A stretch of DNA of 17,711 bases from CAG-791 sp963629395 (GCA_963629395.1 CAVGIV010000057.1:1-17711); one strand, 5' to 3'. Shown: positions 7,581 to 14,857, counted from the first letter of the stretch. The notes: generated by a model not told the origin, from the sequence alone. Numbers and translations are program-made.

Positions 7581-7700
7581 GTGGCAGGGGCTTGCACTCA
7601 GGCTCTCAGTACTTCGGAAGAGCTCCCGGAGTTAGACTCTCCCCGCGGGAGAGAAACTGTTACGGATTTGCGCACTGAGCGATCCATACGGTGCAAGCCA
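7581..7700 (+). ncRNA. Structured leader RNA upstream of DUF3268-type gene
   Basis: The ends close in a perfect 9-bp stem, GGCTTGCAC (7589-7597) with GTGCAAGCC (7691-7699). Inside are a 7-bp hairpin CTCTCCC-CGC-GGGAGAG (7637-7653), a GCTCT/AGAGC stem (7602-7606 with 7619-7623) and a possible TCAG/CTGA stem (7598-7601 with 7675-7678), giving a multibranched fold. It begins where the promoter predicts and lies in a 260-base leader, which fits a cis-regulatory RNA. I recall a conserved RNA motif named after DUF3268 from comparative genomics; whether this is one needs a covariance-model search. Further small hairpins follow: GCC-GGAA-GGC (7716-7725) and TCGGT/ACCGA (7748-7765). No known metabolite riboswitch consensus is recognised. 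Confidence 0.65.
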
Positions 7701-7841
7701 CAACTGAACTCATTGGCCGGAAGGCTGCTTTGATGACAGGAACGTGCTCGGTATGTAGAAACCGACTTTGCCGTCCTTTGTTTTCGCGCAGTTTTCCGGT
7801 CTTCTTTTATATCTCATATCTCGACGGAGGTGAAAAGACTT

Positions 7842-8309
7842 ATGAAACACAAGAAAAAGAGGAAAGGAATGAATCCATCCGCGATGCGATGTCAATATTG
7901 CGGCGGCACTGTTGTGCTGCGCTCCGCAGATGGCATTTATCACGAAAATCCCAATCATACCATGCTCTATGTTTGCAGCAATTATCCGCGATGCGATGCT
8001 TATGTGCGTACTCACCCAGGCACGAATATTCCTGTAGGTACACTGGCAAACCGAGAGCTACGCACGTTGCGGAACAAGGCGCACCACTATTTCGACCAAA
8101 TATATCGAAGCGGAATGATGAGTAAGCAGGATGCATATCTGTGGCTTGCGAACCTCCTGCAGGTCCCGCTTTCCAAGGCACATATTGGTTTTCTCGGGGA
8201 GTATTACTGCAATGAAGTCATCACGGAAAGTAAAAAGCTTCTGGATTGGTACCATCAGCGGCAATTGTCCGGCTTTCGCCCGTGCAAAGGAGGTGCAGCG
8301 GCATCATGA
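7842..8309 (+). CDS. DUF3268-type zinc-finger protein
   Basis: A 155-residue protein starting MKHKKKRKGMNPSAMRC. GGAGGTG (7826-7832) nine bases ahead favours the ATG over a GTG four codons upstream that sits inside the ribosome binding site. Cys17-x2-Cys20 and Cys45-x5-Cys51 (YVCSNYPRCDAYV) make a four-Cys zinc site of the topoisomerase zinc-ribbon type, followed by a helical C-terminal half (ANRELRTLRNKAHHYFDQIY). This architecture matches the DUF3268 family, small proteins common on phages and conjugative elements, with no proven biochemical role known to me. It likely binds nucleic acid. Its stop codon overlaps the start of the sigma-like gene (ATGA), so the two are translationally coupled, and both sit behind the structured leader RNA. 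Confidence 0.88.
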   Translation: MKHKKKRKGMNPSAMRCQYCGGTVVLRSADGIYHENPNHTMLYVCSNYPRCDAYVRTHPGTNIPVGTLANRELRTLRNKAHHYFDQIYRSGMMSKQDAYLWLANLLQVPLSKAHIGFLGEYYCNEVITESKKLLDWYHQRQLSGFRPCKGGAAAS

Positions 8310-8821
8310 CGCTCACACAAGATCAACAGAGAAAAGTAGAACAGAACCTCGGGCTGGTCGGAAAGGTAATCAAAGATAAAGTTCACAATCCGGGTCAAAA
8401 CAGCATCTACAGCTACGATGATCTGTATCAGATCGGGTGCATTGGCCTCTGCAAGGCGGCGTACAGCGATAACGGCGGGTGCTTCTCTACATACGCATAC
8501 CGACTCATCTGGAACGAGATCTGCACAGCCCTGATTTACGCTAACCGGCGAGCCGCAAAGGAGTGCGAGTTGATCCCGGAGATTTTCGGACACGAAGATT
8601 ATGAGGACGAACATCTTGGACTCGATATGATCCTTGACCGTGTGGAATCAGAGTCTTCCGAGGCAATGGCTAAGGGAATCCGCGCAATTCGGCTCAGCTC
8701 CGAAGGATATTCCTGTGCGGAGATCGGCCGGATTCTTGGAGAAAGCGCCAAATGTGTGACAGCTCGAATCTCCCGCACCAGAAAATATCTCAGGTCGCAT
8801 CCCGATTTTGCGGCATTCTAA
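8306..8821 (+). CDS. Small sigma-70-family RNA polymerase sigma factor
   Basis: A 171-residue protein. The ATG at 8306 overlaps the upstream stop codon (ATGA) and is served by AAAGGAGG (8286-8293). A longer frame to 8246 lies inside the upstream gene and is rejected. Region 2 is clear at about residues 36-78: YDDLYQIGCIGLCKAAY followed by FSTYAYRLIWNEI, matching the core-binding and -10 recognition helices. Region 4 near the C-terminus (GYSCAEIGRILGESAKCVTA) is a helix-turn-helix for the -35. There is no region 1.1 or 3, so it is an alternative sigma of the sporulation/phage-like type. It probably directs transcription of element genes, possibly the surface module, but no target promoter can be assigned from this window. 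The gene is followed by a strong hairpin at 8850-8888. Confidence 0.9.
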   Translation: MTLTQDQQRKVEQNLGLVGKVIKDKVHNPGQNSIYSYDDLYQIGCIGLCKAAYSDNGGCFSTYAYRLIWNEICTALIYANRRAAKECELIPEIFGHEDYEDEHLGLDMILDRVESESSEAMAKGIRAIRLSSEGYSCAEIGRILGESAKCVTARISRTRKYLRSHPDFAAF

Positions 8822-8849
8822 TGAGTAAACCGTTGAAAGATGATAGAAC

Positions 8850-8897
8850 AAGCCTCCCTCTTCAGTGCAAAACTGCAGAGGGAGGCTTTTGTGTTTT
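8850..8897 (+). terminator. Long intrinsic terminator between sigma gene and signal peptidase
   Basis: AAGCCTCCCTCT (8850-8861) and AGAGGGAGGCTT (8877-8888) form a perfect 12-bp stem, topped after a one-base mismatch by CAGT/ACTG around a GCAAA loop, then TTTTGTGTTTT. The signal peptidase ribosome binding site (GGAGGG, 8898-8903) starts at the very end of this T-rich stretch, so the hairpin may also act as an attenuator for that gene. Confidence 0.9.
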
Positions 8898-8908
8898 GGA
8901 GGGAAACG

Positions 8909-9301
8909 ATGAAATCATTGAAAAATGTCCGATGGCTACTTATTCCAATCCTGCTCTCGCTCCTGCTGATGTTCCTTATGAAAACGGTATTCTTCCTCGG
9001 ATATGTTCCAACAGAATCCATGGAACCAACCTTAAAGAAAGATTCGTTCATCCTGGGCACGCGGCTGTACAGAGATCTGACCGATGGGGACATCATCATC
9101 TTCGAGCGGGATGGGCGGCTGCTTGTCAAACGAATTGCGGCGTCAGGAGGTGAAACTGTCACGCAAAATGGAATTACAATGATTGTGCCGGAGAATTGCT
9201 ATTATGTTCGGGGTGACAATGTCGAGAACTCTTATGATTCCCGATTCTGGGTGGATCCGTTTGTAAAGGAGAGCAGCATAAAGGCAAAGCTGTTGGATTA
9301 A
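8909..9301 (+). CDS. lepB: Compact type I signal peptidase
   Basis: A 130-residue protein. The ATG at 8909 has GGAGGG five bases upstream. A longer frame from 8840 would translate the terminator and is rejected. One N-terminal membrane helix (about 9-31) anchors it; the catalytic part faces outside. Box B is PTESMEPTL with nucleophile Ser37, box D is LLVKRIAAS with general-base Lys74, and box E is RGDNVENSYDSRFW (101-114). The Ser-Lys dyad marks it as a bacterial P-type enzyme, unlike SipW-type peptidases, which use His. It would cleave signal peptides of exported proteins such as the adhesin and the two secreted proteins upstream. It is shorter than typical family members, lacking most of the non-catalytic insert. 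The segment after the Lys reads SGGE where the family usually has a Pro-Gly-Asp turn, a mild deviation. Confidence 0.93.
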   Translation: MKSLKNVRWLLIPILLSLLLMFLMKTVFFLGYVPTESMEPTLKKDSFILGTRLYRDLTDGDIIIFERDGRLLVKRIAASGGETVTQNGITMIVPENCYYVRGDNVENSYDSRFWVDPFVKESSIKAKLLD

Positions 9302-9389
9302 AACTTTGTCCATTCATTGGAACTTCACAAGAACGGAAAAGCAAATGCGGCAAGTATGTGATAAAATACAGGCCAAGGTGGTGAAGCAA

Positions 9390-10202
9390 ATGGGTTACAG
9401 TGAGGACATGGCTCGATGCCGGGACTACATTGCGGAGCATCTGCAGGAGGAACTGACGCCTGCAGAGTTGGCGGACCGATTCGGATATTCTTATTATCAT
9501 TTCTGCCATGTGTTTCGAAGCGTGAACGGAATAGCAGTGGCGGAATATCTGCGGGATCGTCGCCTATGCGCGGCGGCAAGCCAGCTGCTGCTCGGAAGCA
9601 ACGTCACGGAAACTGCAATGGATTCCGGCTTTGATACCGTATCCGGATTCACCCGCGCGTTCACCAGAAAATTCGGACTGGCACCATCGGTGTATAAAAA
9701 AACAAAAGGAGCGAGATTTGGTATGAAACCTGAAATGAAACATTTTCCGGCTTTTACGGCGGTCGGATACATTCTGAAACCCGAAAGTGAAGTCGATGTC
9801 AGGGAGAATAGCGCCTACTGGTTGGGCAAAGACTTTTCCGGTGTCAGCAAGGAGGACTATGCAAAACTCAGTGCCGCCGGGTGCGGCGAGGTAGGGCTGT
9901 GGATACATCCAGCTGAAAAGGGCGAGGAACTTTTTTATTTCTTCGGACCTGTGGTCAAGAGCGAAGACTTTGTCCCGTCCGGTATGAAGGCGCTGAACAT
10001 CCCAGAAGCGGAATACGCTGTATTCCAGGTTCCCAAGGGATCGGATGCTCCCACGCTGCACGAGAATGTAAAAAAGACATGGCGTTTTATTTTCAACGAC
10101 TGGTTTGACGACAGCGGATACACTTTCGATCACTCCAAGTTTGATTTTGAGTATTATCTGGGGGAAGAAACCTATATCTATGTCCCCGTCAGAAAGCACT
10201 GA
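9390..10202 (+). CDS. AraC-family regulator with GyrI-like effector domain
   Basis: A 270-residue protein from the ATG at 9390, chosen because AAGGTGG lies 8 bases before it; an in-frame ATG at 9345 has only a weak site. Residues about 6-105 hold the two AraC helix-turn-helix motifs (LTPAELADRFGYSYYHFCHV and ETAMDSGFDTVSGFTRAFTR). The second half, from GMKPEMKHFPAFTAVGY to the end, is a GyrI-like/SRPBCC small-molecule-binding domain of the Rob/BmrR-effector type, known to bind drugs or other amphipathic ligands. This DNA-binding-first order is usual for AraC-GyrI regulators in Clostridia. It follows the signal peptidase after 88 bases without a terminator and ends in a strong terminator. Targets are not evident; transport genes, common partners, are absent here. 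Confidence 0.92.
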   Translation: MGYSEDMARCRDYIAEHLQEELTPAELADRFGYSYYHFCHVFRSVNGIAVAEYLRDRRLCAAASQLLLGSNVTETAMDSGFDTVSGFTRAFTRKFGLAPSVYKKTKGARFGMKPEMKHFPAFTAVGYILKPESEVDVRENSAYWLGKDFSGVSKEDYAKLSAAGCGEVGLWIHPAEKGEELFYFFGPVVKSEDFVPSGMKALNIPEAEYAVFQVPKGSDAPTLHENVKKTWRFIFNDWFDDSGYTFDHSKFDFEYYLGEETYIYVPVRKH

Positions 10203-10247
10203 TTTCAAAAAGTGCACAGTAAAAATATCGGAATCCAGCTTACATGC

Positions 10248-10293
10248 AAAAGGGGCGTTGACAGTCATTTATACTGCCAATGCCCCTTTTTTT
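10248..10293 (+). terminator. Intrinsic terminator after the AraC gene
   Basis: AAAAGGGGCGTTG (10248-10260) pairs with CAATGCCCCTTTT (10278-10290) over 13 positions with one G-T wobble, with a small CAGT/ACTG extension, then seven T's (10287-10293). Confidence 0.9.
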
Positions 10294-10332
10294 GCGTGAA
10301 GCGCGTGAAACACAAGATATAGTATATTCGTA

Positions 10333-10361
10333 TTGACATTCACTACAATATCCGGTATACT
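10333..10361 (+). promoter_or_regulatory. Consensus promoter of the nrdGD operon
   Basis: -35 TTGACA (10333-10338), a 17-base spacer and -10 TATACT (10356-10361). The expected start is near 10368, giving a leader of about 40-50 bases. I see no obvious palindromic NrdR box overlapping it. Confidence 0.88.
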
Positions 10362-10388
10362 TATCATACCACATTAGCCGTATCCGGG

Positions 10389-10407
10389 AAGGGGGTGCAT
10401 TGCCATA
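10389..10407 (+). promoter_or_regulatory. Ribosome binding site pointing to an ATA start for nrdG
   Basis: AAGGGGG (10389-10395) is the only good Shine-Dalgarno in the leader. It lies 9 bases before ATA (10405-10407), which is in frame with nrdG and starts the peptide I/M-R-I-G-G-M-Q-K. The first ATG (10420) is 24 bases from the site, too far for normal initiation. Confidence 0.6.
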
Positions 10408-10419
10408 CGCATTGGCGGA

Positions 10420-11097
10420 ATGCAAAAACTGACGCTGCTGGATTATCCCGGCAAGGTTGCCTGCACGGTGTTCCTATCCGGATGCAATCTGCGCTGCCCC
10501 TACTGCCATAACCCCGGTCTGGTGCTGACGGAGCGGAGCAACGGTCCGGGAATACCGGAGTCAGAGGTGCTTGCCTTTTTGGAAAAGCGGAAGGGCAAGC
10601 TGGACGGAGTCTGTGTTACCGGTGGGGAGCCGACACTCCAGCCGGATTTGCCGGAGTTTCTGAAAAAGCTCCACGATCTTGGCTATGCCACAAAGCTGGA
10701 CACCAACGGCACCAATCCCGGGATGTTGGAATCGCTCCTTCTCAATGGTGTTCTTGACTATGTGGCTATGGACATCAAGAACAGCCCTTTTCGTTATGCC
10801 GAGACCTGTGGCGGAGTAGATGTTCTTTCAAAGGTTCAGGAGAGCGCCGAACTGCTGCTGGACGGTCCGGCGGAGTATGAGTTCCGGACGACGGTCTGCA
10901 AGCCTCTGCACACCGAAAAAGAGATGAAGGAAATTGGACGCTGGCTCTATGGCGCAAAACGCTATTATATTCAGGCATTTGTGGATTCGGGCAATCTGGT
11001 GTCCGGCGGCGTGCAGGCGCATACACGCGAGGAGTTAGCACGACTGCGGCAAGCCGTGCTGCCCTATATTCCAAACACACAGCTGCGAGGCATTTAA
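10420..11097 (+). CDS. nrdG: Anaerobic ribonucleotide reductase activating protein (radical SAM)
   Basis: Coordinates give the first conventional start; the true start is probably the ATA at 10405. The product is about 225-230 residues. It uses a [4Fe-4S] cluster and S-adenosylmethionine to create the glycyl radical on NrdD. The cluster motif CNLRCPYC (Cys22, 26, 29 from the ATG) has the canonical Cys-x3-Cys-x2-Cys spacing, followed by GGEPTLQPDL, the SAM-binding GGE segment. Family members usually begin with a short strand like M-x-I-x-G-L-Q-K before SLxDYPGK, and here the RIGG part is encoded upstream of the ATG. The stop codon is 12 bases before the nrdD ATG and overlaps its ribosome binding site, so the genes are tightly coupled. 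The type resembles the NrdG group common in Clostridia (TIGR02495-like). Confidence 0.95.
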   Translation: MQKLTLLDYPGKVACTVFLSGCNLRCPYCHNPGLVLTERSNGPGIPESEVLAFLEKRKGKLDGVCVTGGEPTLQPDLPEFLKKLHDLGYATKLDTNGTNPGMLESLLLNGVLDYVAMDIKNSPFRYAETCGGVDVLSKVQESAELLLDGPAEYEFRTTVCKPLHTEKEMKEIGRWLYGAKRYYIQAFVDSGNLVSGGVQAHTREELARLRQAVLPYIPNTQLRGI

Positions 11098-11109
11098 GGA
11101 GTGAAATAT

Positions 11110-13455
11110 ATGTATCAGGTAATCAAACGGGACGGAAGAAAGGTAGATTTTGATTTGACCCGAATTGCAAACGCCATCACCAAGGCGTTTGACGCAACGA
11201 ATATCCCGTACAATCCGAACATCATCGATCTGCTGGCTCTGCAGGTAACGGCAGACTATGCCGGCAAGGTTAAAAACAACGAGATCGGCGTGGAGGATAT
11301 CCAGGACAGCGTGGAGGCAGTGCTGCAGCGCGCCGGGTATGCGGCCGTGGCGAAGTCTTACATCCTCTATCGGAAGAACCGGGAAAAGCTGCGGGAAATG
11401 CGCTCCACCGTGCTGGACTATAAGAAGCTGGTGGACGACTATCTGCGGGTATCCGATTGGCGTGTCAAGGAGAATTCCACCGTCACCTACTCAGTCGGAG
11501 GTCTGATTCTGTCCAACTCCGGCGCCATCACCGCGAACTACTGGCTCAGCGAGATCTACGACGAGGAGATCGGCGACGCCCACCGCAATGCGGATCTCCA
11601 TCTGCACGATCTGTCCATGCTCACCGGCTACTGTGCCGGCTGGAGCTTAAAGCAGCTCATTCAGGAAGGCCTTGGTGGCGTTTCCGGCAAGATCACCAGC
11701 GCACCGGCCAAGCATCTGGCCACGCTGTGCAATCAGATGGTGAATTTCCTCGGTATCATGCAGAACGAGTGGGCGGGTGCGCAGGCGTTCTCCAGCTTCG
11801 ACACCTACCTTGCGCCCTTTGTGCGCACAGACAAACTCACCTACAACGAGGTCAAGCACTGCATCGAGAGCTTCGTCTTCGGCGTCAACACGCCCAGCCG
11901 CTGGGGGACGCAAGCACCGTTTTCCAACATCACGCTGGATTGGACGGTTCCTGCCGACCTTGCCGATCAGCCCTGCATCGTGGGCGGCAAGCCCATGGAC
12001 TTCACCTACGGTGATTGTCAGGCGGAGATGGATCTGATCAACAAAGCGTTTATCGAGGTCATGATCGAGGGCGACGCCAACGGCCGCGGCTTTCAGTATC
12101 CCATCCCCACCTATTCGATCACCAAAGATTTCGACTGGTCTGAGACGGAAAACAACCGCCTGCTCTTTGAAATGACTGCCAAATACGGTACGCCTTACTT
12201 TTCCAACTACATCAACTCCGACATGGAGCCCGGCGATGTGCGCAGCATGTGCTGCCGTCTGCGGCTGGATCTCCGGGAACTGCGCAAGAAAAGCGGCGGA
12301 TTTTTCGGCAGCGGAGAATCTACCGGCTCGGTGGGCGTCGTGACCCTCAACCTGCCCCGCATCGCATACCTTGCAAAGGATGAAGCGGACTTCTTCGTTC
12401 GGCTCGACCGAATGATGGATATTGCCGCCCGCAGCCTGAAAATCAAGCGTACAACCGTGGAGAAACTGCTGCAAGAGGGACTCTACCCCTATACCAAGCG
12501 ATATCTGGGTGGCTTCGACAATCATTTTTCCACGATCGGCCTCGTGGGTATGAACGAGGCGGGGCTGAACGCCAACTGGCTCCGCAAGGATCTCACACAC
12601 GAGGAAACGCAGGACTTTGCTGTCCGGGTGCTGAAACATATGCGGGAGCGGCTCTCTGATTATCAGGAGCAGTACGGCGACCTCTATAATCTGGAGGCAA
12701 CCCCGGCGGAATCCACCGCCTACCGCCTTGCAAAGCACGATAAGGCGCGCTATCCCAACATCATCACCGCGCATGAGAGCGGAACGCCCTACTATACCAA
12801 CTCCAGCCATCTGCCGGTTGGATACACCGAGGATGTGTTTACAGCGCTGGATGTGCAGGACAAGCTTCAGACGCTCTATACCAGCGGCACAGTGTTCCAT
12901 ACCTTCCTTGGCGAGAAGCTGCCCAGCTGGCAGTCTGCTGCCGCGCTGGTGCGCAAGATTGCGGAGAATTACGAACTGCCCTACTACACACTGTCACCGA
13001 CCTATTCCGTCTGTACCGAGCACGGCTATCTGAAGGGTGAACAGAAAACCTGCCCAGTCTGCGGAAAGGCCACGGAGGTTTACAGCCGCATCACCGGCTA
13101 CTACCGGCCGGTGCAGAACTGGAACGACGGCAAGAGTCAGGAATTCTTGGACAGAAAGACTTATCAGGTCAGCGGTACGCGGGTGGTCATGCCCAAGCAG
13201 CAGGAGCAGGAGCCGGTTGAAAAAACGGCGGAGAAGTATTACCTCTATACCACCGCCACCTGCCCGAATTGCCGCAGCATCAAACCCATTCTGAAAAAAT
13301 CGGGGATTCTCTTTGAAGAGCGGGATGTAGAACAGTATATTCAGGAAGCCACCGCACTTGGCCTTACGCAGGCCCCCTCCCTCGTTGTACAGAGCGATTC
13401 TCCTGTCGTTTATGCCGGTGTGACAAAAATCAAAGAATTTCTGAAGCAGATGTAA
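11110..13455 (+). CDS. nrdD: Class III ribonucleotide reductase with C-terminal glutaredoxin domain
   Basis: A 781-residue protein from the ATG at 11110, set by AAGGAG (11096-11101). A GTG at 11101 would lie on the ribosome binding site. It reduces ribonucleoside triphosphates to deoxy forms without oxygen. Residues 1-90 are an ATP-cone (YQVIKRDGRKVDFDLTRI) for allosteric control. The barrel core includes MCCRLRLD (Cys381/382), an active-site cysteine region. A zinc site uses Cys635 and CPVC (648-651), and the glycyl radical is expected at Gly663 in RITGYYRPVQNW. After the usual end of the family comes an extra domain of about 75 residues, YYLYTTATCPNCRSIKPIL, with a CPNC redox motif (718-721) and a cis-Pro-type APSLVV, which is glutaredoxin/NrdH-like. 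This suggests electrons come through a disulfide relay, as in NrdD2/NrdD3-type enzymes, instead of formate. Confidence 0.96.
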   Translation: MYQVIKRDGRKVDFDLTRIANAITKAFDATNIPYNPNIIDLLALQVTADYAGKVKNNEIGVEDIQDSVEAVLQRAGYAAVAKSYILYRKNREKLREMRSTVLDYKKLVDDYLRVSDWRVKENSTVTYSVGGLILSNSGAITANYWLSEIYDEEIGDAHRNADLHLHDLSMLTGYCAGWSLKQLIQEGLGGVSGKITSAPAKHLATLCNQMVNFLGIMQNEWAGAQAFSSFDTYLAPFVRTDKLTYNEVKHCIESFVFGVNTPSRWGTQAPFSNITLDWTVPADLADQPCIVGGKPMDFTYGDCQAEMDLINKAFIEVMIEGDANGRGFQYPIPTYSITKDFDWSETENNRLLFEMTAKYGTPYFSNYINSDMEPGDVRSMCCRLRLDLRELRKKSGGFFGSGESTGSVGVVTLNLPRIAYLAKDEADFFVRLDRMMDIAARSLKIKRTTVEKLLQEGLYPYTKRYLGGFDNHFSTIGLVGMNEAGLNANWLRKDLTHEETQDFAVRVLKHMRERLSDYQEQYGDLYNLEATPAESTAYRLAKHDKARYPNIITAHESGTPYYTNSSHLPVGYTEDVFTALDVQDKLQTLYTSGTVFHTFLGEKLPSWQSAAALVRKIAENYELPYYTLSPTYSVCTEHGYLKGEQKTCPVCGKATEVYSRITGYYRPVQNWNDGKSQEFLDRKTYQVSGTRVVMPKQQEQEPVEKTAEKYYLYTTATCPNCRSIKPILKKSGILFEERDVEQYIQEATALGLTQAPSLVVQSDSPVVYAGVTKIKEFLKQM

Positions 13456-13834
13456 TCGCAGCCTTTCCGTAGTGCTTGCATAAAGTCATCCAGAAACAGC
13501 CGCACATCTGCAATTTGCTCGGCATATTGATCCTCCATCCTGACAAAAAGTTAGAGCGCCCGGAACGGATGCTCTATGAAAAGGCTGGCATATCCGAAAA
13601 CGTCCCGAATCCTGTGCAGGAAACGGGACGTTTTCTCTTTAAGTTGTTTTTCTGTTTCGCAAAGGACATTACGATGCCGCTTTGGCACCTTTCCCGGAAA
13701 TTCTGACACGCAGACTGACACTTGTTCTTTTGCGACTGAACATTAAGTGCAGGGATGGAAAAATTAGATATAACTTTATCGATTCTGAACTGTGTCTACC
13801 CGTCTGAATCAATTATGGGAAAGGGGATTTTCGT
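13456..13834. other. Gene-poor stretch after nrdD
   Basis: It holds the nrdGD terminator (13596-13641). A 76-codon plus-strand frame at 13476-13706 runs through that terminator and has no convincing ribosome binding site, so it is not called. On the minus strand 13458-13538 reads protein-like (see findings). From 13642 to 13834 I see nothing. Confidence 0.55.
13596..13641 (+). terminator. Intrinsic terminator of the nrdGD operon
   Basis: GAAAACGTCCCG (13596-13607) and CGGGACGTTTTC (13624-13635) form a perfect 12-bp stem, followed by TTTTCTCTTT. It lies 140 bases after the nrdD stop codon with no gene between. Confidence 0.82.
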
Positions 13835-14857
13835 TTAAGCCTTTTTGAGAATATCGCTCACATCAGTATTATTCACACCAAGGGTAAATGTGACGGTCTT
13901 GCCGTCGTGGGTGAGCTTGTAGGTCTCGCCTGTGCTGCCCTTTTCCAGCAGATTGGCAAGAGCAAATGTGGAGGTTGCGCTCTTTGTGACGAACACGATC
14001 TTCTCCACGTCCTGCGCCTTGAGGGTGCTGATGCCGCTGAGCTTTCCCGTCAGCACGGCAAAATCAGCGTCAACGGTGATGGTCAGCACGCCCTCCTTCT
14101 GCTCTGCCTTGTAAGCGATGTCCTTCTCATCCTTGTCGAGCACGCGGTAGAGGGGAGCTTCTGCGGATTTCTCCAGCATAGGAACAATTTCCTGCGCCTC
14201 GAGAACTTCATTGCACACGGAGCAATGGCTGCCCGCGGTCAACCCGGTGTGCGTATAGGTTGGGGCGACGGCCTCATCAATGACCGGGGTGTGCGGCAGT
14301 TTGGAAATATCCTCAGTTTTTTGAAGTTATTTCCGGCTTGGCAGGTGTAGGTTATAACGCTCTTTTCGGTGCAGGTGGGCTCCTTCGTTACCTCTCCCGT
14401 ATCCCATTTATGTTCATGTTCGCCGATAATGGTTTTGTCTTCCATCGGCTCATCCTTGCTCATGTCCGCGCCGGGGACGTAATACTCGATTTTCCCCCTC
14501 TGCCGTCAGCTCGGAAACATCCGGCTTGACCTCTATGCCGGGTATAAGTGAACCATTTTTAGAGCAAGATGTGCCGATGCTCACGCTAGATTCGCCGCCC
14601 TGCACCTTCAGCTGCGCGTTGTCATAAACCTTAAAGTTTTCACCCTCACCCTTGTTGCCGCCGCCGATGCCTGCGCCACCTTGGCCGCCCGTGGCTGTAA
14701 CCGTGCCGCCGGAGATGGTGATGTCGCTGCCGTTGCCCAGTCCGCTTCCGCCGATGCTGTCATTCGCAAGGTTGTATTCCTCCGCGAACGCCGTCATGGG
14801 CAGGCTTGCGACAAGCAGCAGCGCGATCATGCCTGATAGGAACCGTTTCAGTTTCAT
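13835..14857 (-). pseudogene. Secreted Gly-rich/CxxC-repeat surface protein, two frameshifts
   Basis: Three minus-strand frames join into one protein of about 340 residues. It starts MKLKRFLSGMIALLLVASLP, a signal peptide ending TAFA, with AAGGAGA ahead (14869-14875). Then come a Gly-rich module (DITISGGTVTATGGQGGAGI), a segment EHKWDTGEVTKEPTC, a motif HTGLTAGSHCSVCNEVL and a C-terminal domain ending VSDILKKA. Such modules occur in very large secreted Clostridia proteins. The frame breaks at G5 (plus-strand C's 14494-14498; one G too many) and at A6 (plus-strand T's 14317-14322; one A too few). Repairing each by one base restores TAEGKIEYYVPGADMSKDE and KKTEDISKLPHTPVIDEAVA. The jump from the signal peptide into the Gly-rich module also suggests an internal deletion. 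Alternatives are sequencing errors in homopolymers or phase variation. Confidence 0.8.

Larger units (their letters stand above)
7416..7841. other. Intergenic control region ahead of the DUF3268 gene
   Basis: No gene. An imperfect hairpin lies around 7442-7472 (GTCTGAGAGA against TCTCCCAGAC, one mismatch) without a T-run. Then follow an AT-rich block flanked by inverted repeats (7495-7547), a strong promoter (7546-7574) and a structured leader RNA. The leader from about 7581 to the ATG at 7842 is about 260 bases. Confidence 0.7.

Noticed and set aside
7581..7700. Known riboswitch or housekeeping RNA (cobalamin, SRP, RNase P, tmRNA)
   Set aside because: The consensus core sequences of these families are absent.
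7727..7766. Hammerhead-like motif (TGATGA followed by GAAAC)
   Set aside because: The segment between the two cores cannot form stem II and no cleavage-site stem is evident.
8840..8908. Upstream start of the signal peptidase
   Set aside because: The extension encodes the terminator hairpin; GGAGGG at 8898 supports the ATG at 8909.
11647..12900. 417-residue minus-strand frame inside nrdD
   Set aside because: Antisense shadow of a conserved enzyme; no ribosome binding site and no protein-like domain.
13476..13706. 76-residue plus-strand frame after nrdD
   Set aside because: It contains the nrdGD terminator and has no convincing ribosome binding site or domain.
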